Positions 35,184 to 37,598 of a DNA stretch of 37,598 nt are shown here, one piece after another (the stretch's first letter is position 1; the number at the start of each line of letters is the position of its first letter). The DNA lies in NCBI GenBank assembly GCA_017610265.1, contig JAFCCH010000008.1, positions 1 through 37,598 on the forward strand, in the 5' to 3' direction. Below the pieces are notes generated by a model. It did not search any database. It had not been told where the DNA came from and was given only the letters and a program-made list of their open reading frames with translations. This DNA is from Nitrososphaerota archaeon (lineage in GTDB: Archaea; Iainarchaeota; Iainarchaeia; Iainarchaeales; GCA-2688035). A program made the translations under genes and the position numbers.

Positions 35184-35799
35184 ATGCAGAAAAAAACTCA
35201 TTTAAACTTTGAAATTTTGCCAATAATTCTTTTCAATCCAAAAAAGGCCTTTAAACAGTTGGAAAAAAAGGCAACAATTGAAGAAGGTCTTGCAATGACA
35301 TTGCTTCTCTCAGCCATTGCAACAGGCATAACAGTTTTAAGCGGGGTCTTTTACGGAACGCCTCCTGAAAGCCAGCTCTTTATTGCACTTGGTCTAATAC
35401 TCGGAGTATTTCTCTCAGTTGCAATTATTGCGGTTGCAGGATGGCTTGCAGCCATGATTGCAGGAATAATTTTTAAGGGAAAAGGGGATGTCAAAAAAAC
35501 AATTGCCCTGCTTGGATACAGTACAATTTTATCAATCGCCTTTGCGCTTTTAAGTTCGATTGCAGTTTACCTTGGACGTTGAAGCTCTAACCCCTGTGCT
35601 TATGGTTGGAGTGGTTCTCGGGCTTATCAAGCTTATTTGGGGTCTTTATGTTCAAGGCAACGCGGTTGCAGTTGCAAACAAGATTTCTTTCTTTAAAGGG
35701 GCAATAATCAGCTTTGTAAGCATTACACTAGTAACACTTATTGTTTCCTTTATTGTGTTCATTTGGAGCCTGGCCTTTGCTGCCAGCATCACACTTTAA
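35184..35799 (+). pseudogene. Second Yip1-like membrane protein, split by a frameshift near 35560-35582
   Basis: 35184..35582 covers the N-terminal half (ILFNPKKAFKQLEKKATIEEGLAMTLLLSA..., FKGKGDVKKTIALLGYSTI). The frame 1 ORF 35560..35799 supplies the expected C-terminal TM pair. Layout matches the upstream paralogue. Confidence 0.6.
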
Positions 35800-35837
35800 T
35801 CCTCCATTTCTAGCAGCCCTTTTTCCTAATCTTTGTC

Positions 35838-35991
35838 TTAAACCTCTTCATTAAAAACAATTTTTGCATTTTCTTCGACAAAACTTACTTTTATTTCTTT
35901 TACGCTGTCAAGTTCAATAATTTTTTTCTTGCACATTTTTTTCACAGCTCTTGCAATGCAAGCCGTTTATTTTTATGGAAATATTTTTCAA
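35838..35991 (-). pseudogene. Heavy-metal-associated (HMA) domain protein, CopZ-like, broken at an A7 run
   Basis: TTG start: MKNISIKINGLHCKSCEKNVQEK, then (removing one A from 35921-35927) IIELDSVKEIKVSFVEENAKIVFNEEV*. GLHCKSC is the HMA metal-binding motif. Confidence 0.65.
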
Positions 35992-36061
35992 TGGAAATCA
36001 TCAAACAAATTGCAGCTGAAACCATTAATATGGTTTTTTGAAACTGTGGTTTTGGTTCATT

Positions 36062-37288
36062 TTATTTGCCAAAAACAGATAATATTTTTTGCAGACTTTC
36101 TGCAAACAAGTCAATTTCTTTTTCTGTATTGTACAAATAGAATGAGGCTCTTGCAAGTCCCTCGCTGTCAAGCTTGCTTACAAGGGGTTCTGCACAATGC
36201 ATTCCGCTTCTAATTGCAATATTGTCTGCTTCGTCCAATGCAAGGGCAAGGTCGTGAGCCTCCATGTTCTTTGAGCCAAACATTACTATTGCACCTTGCT
36301 TTTCAGCATCCTTTGGGCAGAAGAGTTCAATATCTTCAACTTCCTGCATTTTTTCCAAGCTATATTTTGTAAGCTCTTTCTCATGTCTTTCAATGTTTTG
36401 CATGCCAAGCTTTTGCAGGTAGTCAATCGCTGCTCCAAAAGCAATTCCACCGGCAATGTTTGGAGTGCCTGCCTCAAACTTGTATGGAAGCCTGTTCCAT
36501 GTTGAGCTATGTCTTTTCACTGTGTGAATCATGTCTCCTCCGTAAAGAAAAGGAGGCATCTTTTCAAGCATTTCCTTTTTTGCATAAAAAACACCAATGC
36601 CTGTTGGGCCAAGCATTTTGTGGGCTGAAAAGCAGAGAAAGTCTGGATTAATCTTTTTAACATCAAGCGGCATATGGGGTGCGCTTTGCGCGGCATCCAA
36701 TGCAAATAGTGAATTGTGGTCGTGTGCAATCTTTGCAATTTCTTTTGCAGGCGTAATGGTTGCAACAGTGTTGCTTGCATGCATTATTGAAACAAGCTTT
36801 GTTTTTCCCGAAATTTTTTCTTCGAGGTCCTGCATGTCCAAGGTATAATCGTTGTTCAACTCAACAAAGTTTAGCTTTACTTCGACTCTTTTTTCCAGAA
36901 ACTGCCATGGCACAATATTGCTATGGTGTTCCATTGCACTTACAAGAATTTCGTCGCCTTTTTCAAAAAAGCCCTGCATGAAAAGCGAGTACATCAAAAG
37001 ATTGAATGACTCTGTTGTATTCTTTGTAAAAATAATTTCTTCTTCTTTTGCATTAATGAGTTGCCCTGCTTTTTTGTGGCTTTTTTCATAAAGTTTGCTT
37101 GACTCCTCACTCATTCTGTGAACGCCCCTGTGCACGTTTGCAGTAATCTCTGAATAGTAATGGTTTACTGCGTCAATAACCGGCTGCGGCTTGAGGGATG
37201 TTGCAGCATTGTCAAAGTATATTATTGGCTTTCCCTTGTGCTTTAATTGCAGCAATGGAAAGTCTTCTCTTATTTTTTCAATGTTCAT
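36062..37288 (-). CDS. sufS: Cysteine desulfurase, SufS/CsdA-type
   Basis: IYFDNAATSLKPQPVIDAVNHYY, EEIIFTKNTTESFNLL, FALDAAQSAPHMPLDVKKINPDFLCFSAHKMLGPTGIGVFYAK, IRSGMHCAEPLV (active-site Cys). Confidence 0.93.
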   Translation of the reverse strand: MNIEKIREDFPLLQLKHKGKPIIYFDNAATSLKPQPVIDAVNHYYSEITANVHRGVHRMSEESSKLYEKSHKKAGQLINAKEEEIIFTKNTTESFNLLMYSLFMQGFFEKGDEILVSAMEHHSNIVPWQFLEKRVEVKLNFVELNNDYTLDMQDLEEKISGKTKLVSIMHASNTVATITPAKEIAKIAHDHNSLFALDAAQSAPHMPLDVKKINPDFLCFSAHKMLGPTGIGVFYAKKEMLEKMPPFLYGGDMIHTVKRHSSTWNRLPYKFEAGTPNIAGGIAFGAAIDYLQKLGMQNIERHEKELTKYSLEKMQEVEDIELFCPKDAEKQGAIVMFGSKNMEAHDLALALDEADNIAIRSGMHCAEPLVSKLDSEGLARASFYLYNTEKEIDLFAESLQKILSVFGK

Positions 37289-37315
37289 TAATCTTACTTC
37301 CTACAAGACCTTGCT

Positions 37316-37582
37316 TTAGGTGCCATTGTTTGTTAAATCACATTCAATTCCGTCGCAGTCTTCAACAGGCCCTGTTTCAAGAGTGCAGTTTGGATCTGGA
37401 ACAGTGTTTGGAGTAAAAACGCATGTTTCAGGGGTCTGTGGGTCACAACTCCCGTAAATCGCAAGGTTGTAAACAGTGTAGGCACTGTATACAAGGCTTA
37501 CCATTAAAAGAATTGTAAAAATCCAGCCGATTGTCTCAAAGTGCTTGAATACAAATCCTCCAAGCGCCTTGTTTCTTTTCAT
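37316..37582 (-). CDS. Small single-TM protein with Cys-containing extracellular tail
   Basis: 88-aa ORF; TM segment IGWIFTILLMVSLVYSAYTVYNL then CDPQTPETCVFTPNTVPDPNC. The 5' region lies at the window edge. Confidence 0.5.
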   Translation of the reverse strand: MKRNKALGGFVFKHFETIGWIFTILLMVSLVYSAYTVYNLAIYGSCDPQTPETCVFTPNTVPDPNCTLETGPVEDCDGIECDLTNNGT

Positions 37583-37598
37583 AAGCTTTGTACTGGCT

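Noticed and set aside
1-37598. CRISPR arrays, rRNA genes, insertion sequences, prophage
   Set aside because: No regularly spaced direct repeats, rRNA-like stretches, transposase or phage structural motifs were seen on reading both strands.

Overview
The window is about 37.6 kb of an AT-rich archaeal genome. The gene content (aRF1, TruD, Dph2, topoisomerase VI A/B, L10e, Pno1-like KH protein, myo-inositol-phosphate synthase with a CDP-alcohol phosphatidyltransferase) is archaeal. The charged tails and many orphan membrane proteins look DPANN-like, but that lineage call is inference. The window begins in the 3' end of an S-layer-type gene. It carries mostly housekeeping genes, one tRNA-Cys(GCA), a homing-endonuclease-like ORF, and a decayed toxin-antitoxin locus.

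The most interesting candidate is at 18051-18118 (minus strand), just upstream of cysK. A 17-codon ORF with a promoter geometry suggesting leaderless transcription encodes MKTNNARPCNCCCCCYC*, with seven Cys codons among its last nine. A hairpin spans its stop codon, and an oligo-T tract follows before the cysK coding region. This looks like a cysteine-sensing leader peptide or attenuator. cysK is followed by tRNA-Cys and faces a divergent ThiI-like protein that has lost its PP-loop.

Other points worth a second look are: a palindromic operator next to a PadR-like regulator in front of ino1; two standalone phosphohistidine swivel proteins, one with the catalytic His replaced by Tyr; a toxin ORF cut by an amber codon beside an intact antitoxin-like gene; a homing-endonuclease-like ORF between two inositol-lipid genes; and several genes broken by small indels (GT2, ribosomal protein L10e, HMA protein, Yip1-like protein, membrane protein). 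The indels need read-level checking before any biological interpretation.

All calls come from reading the sequence and recalled family motifs. No searches were run.
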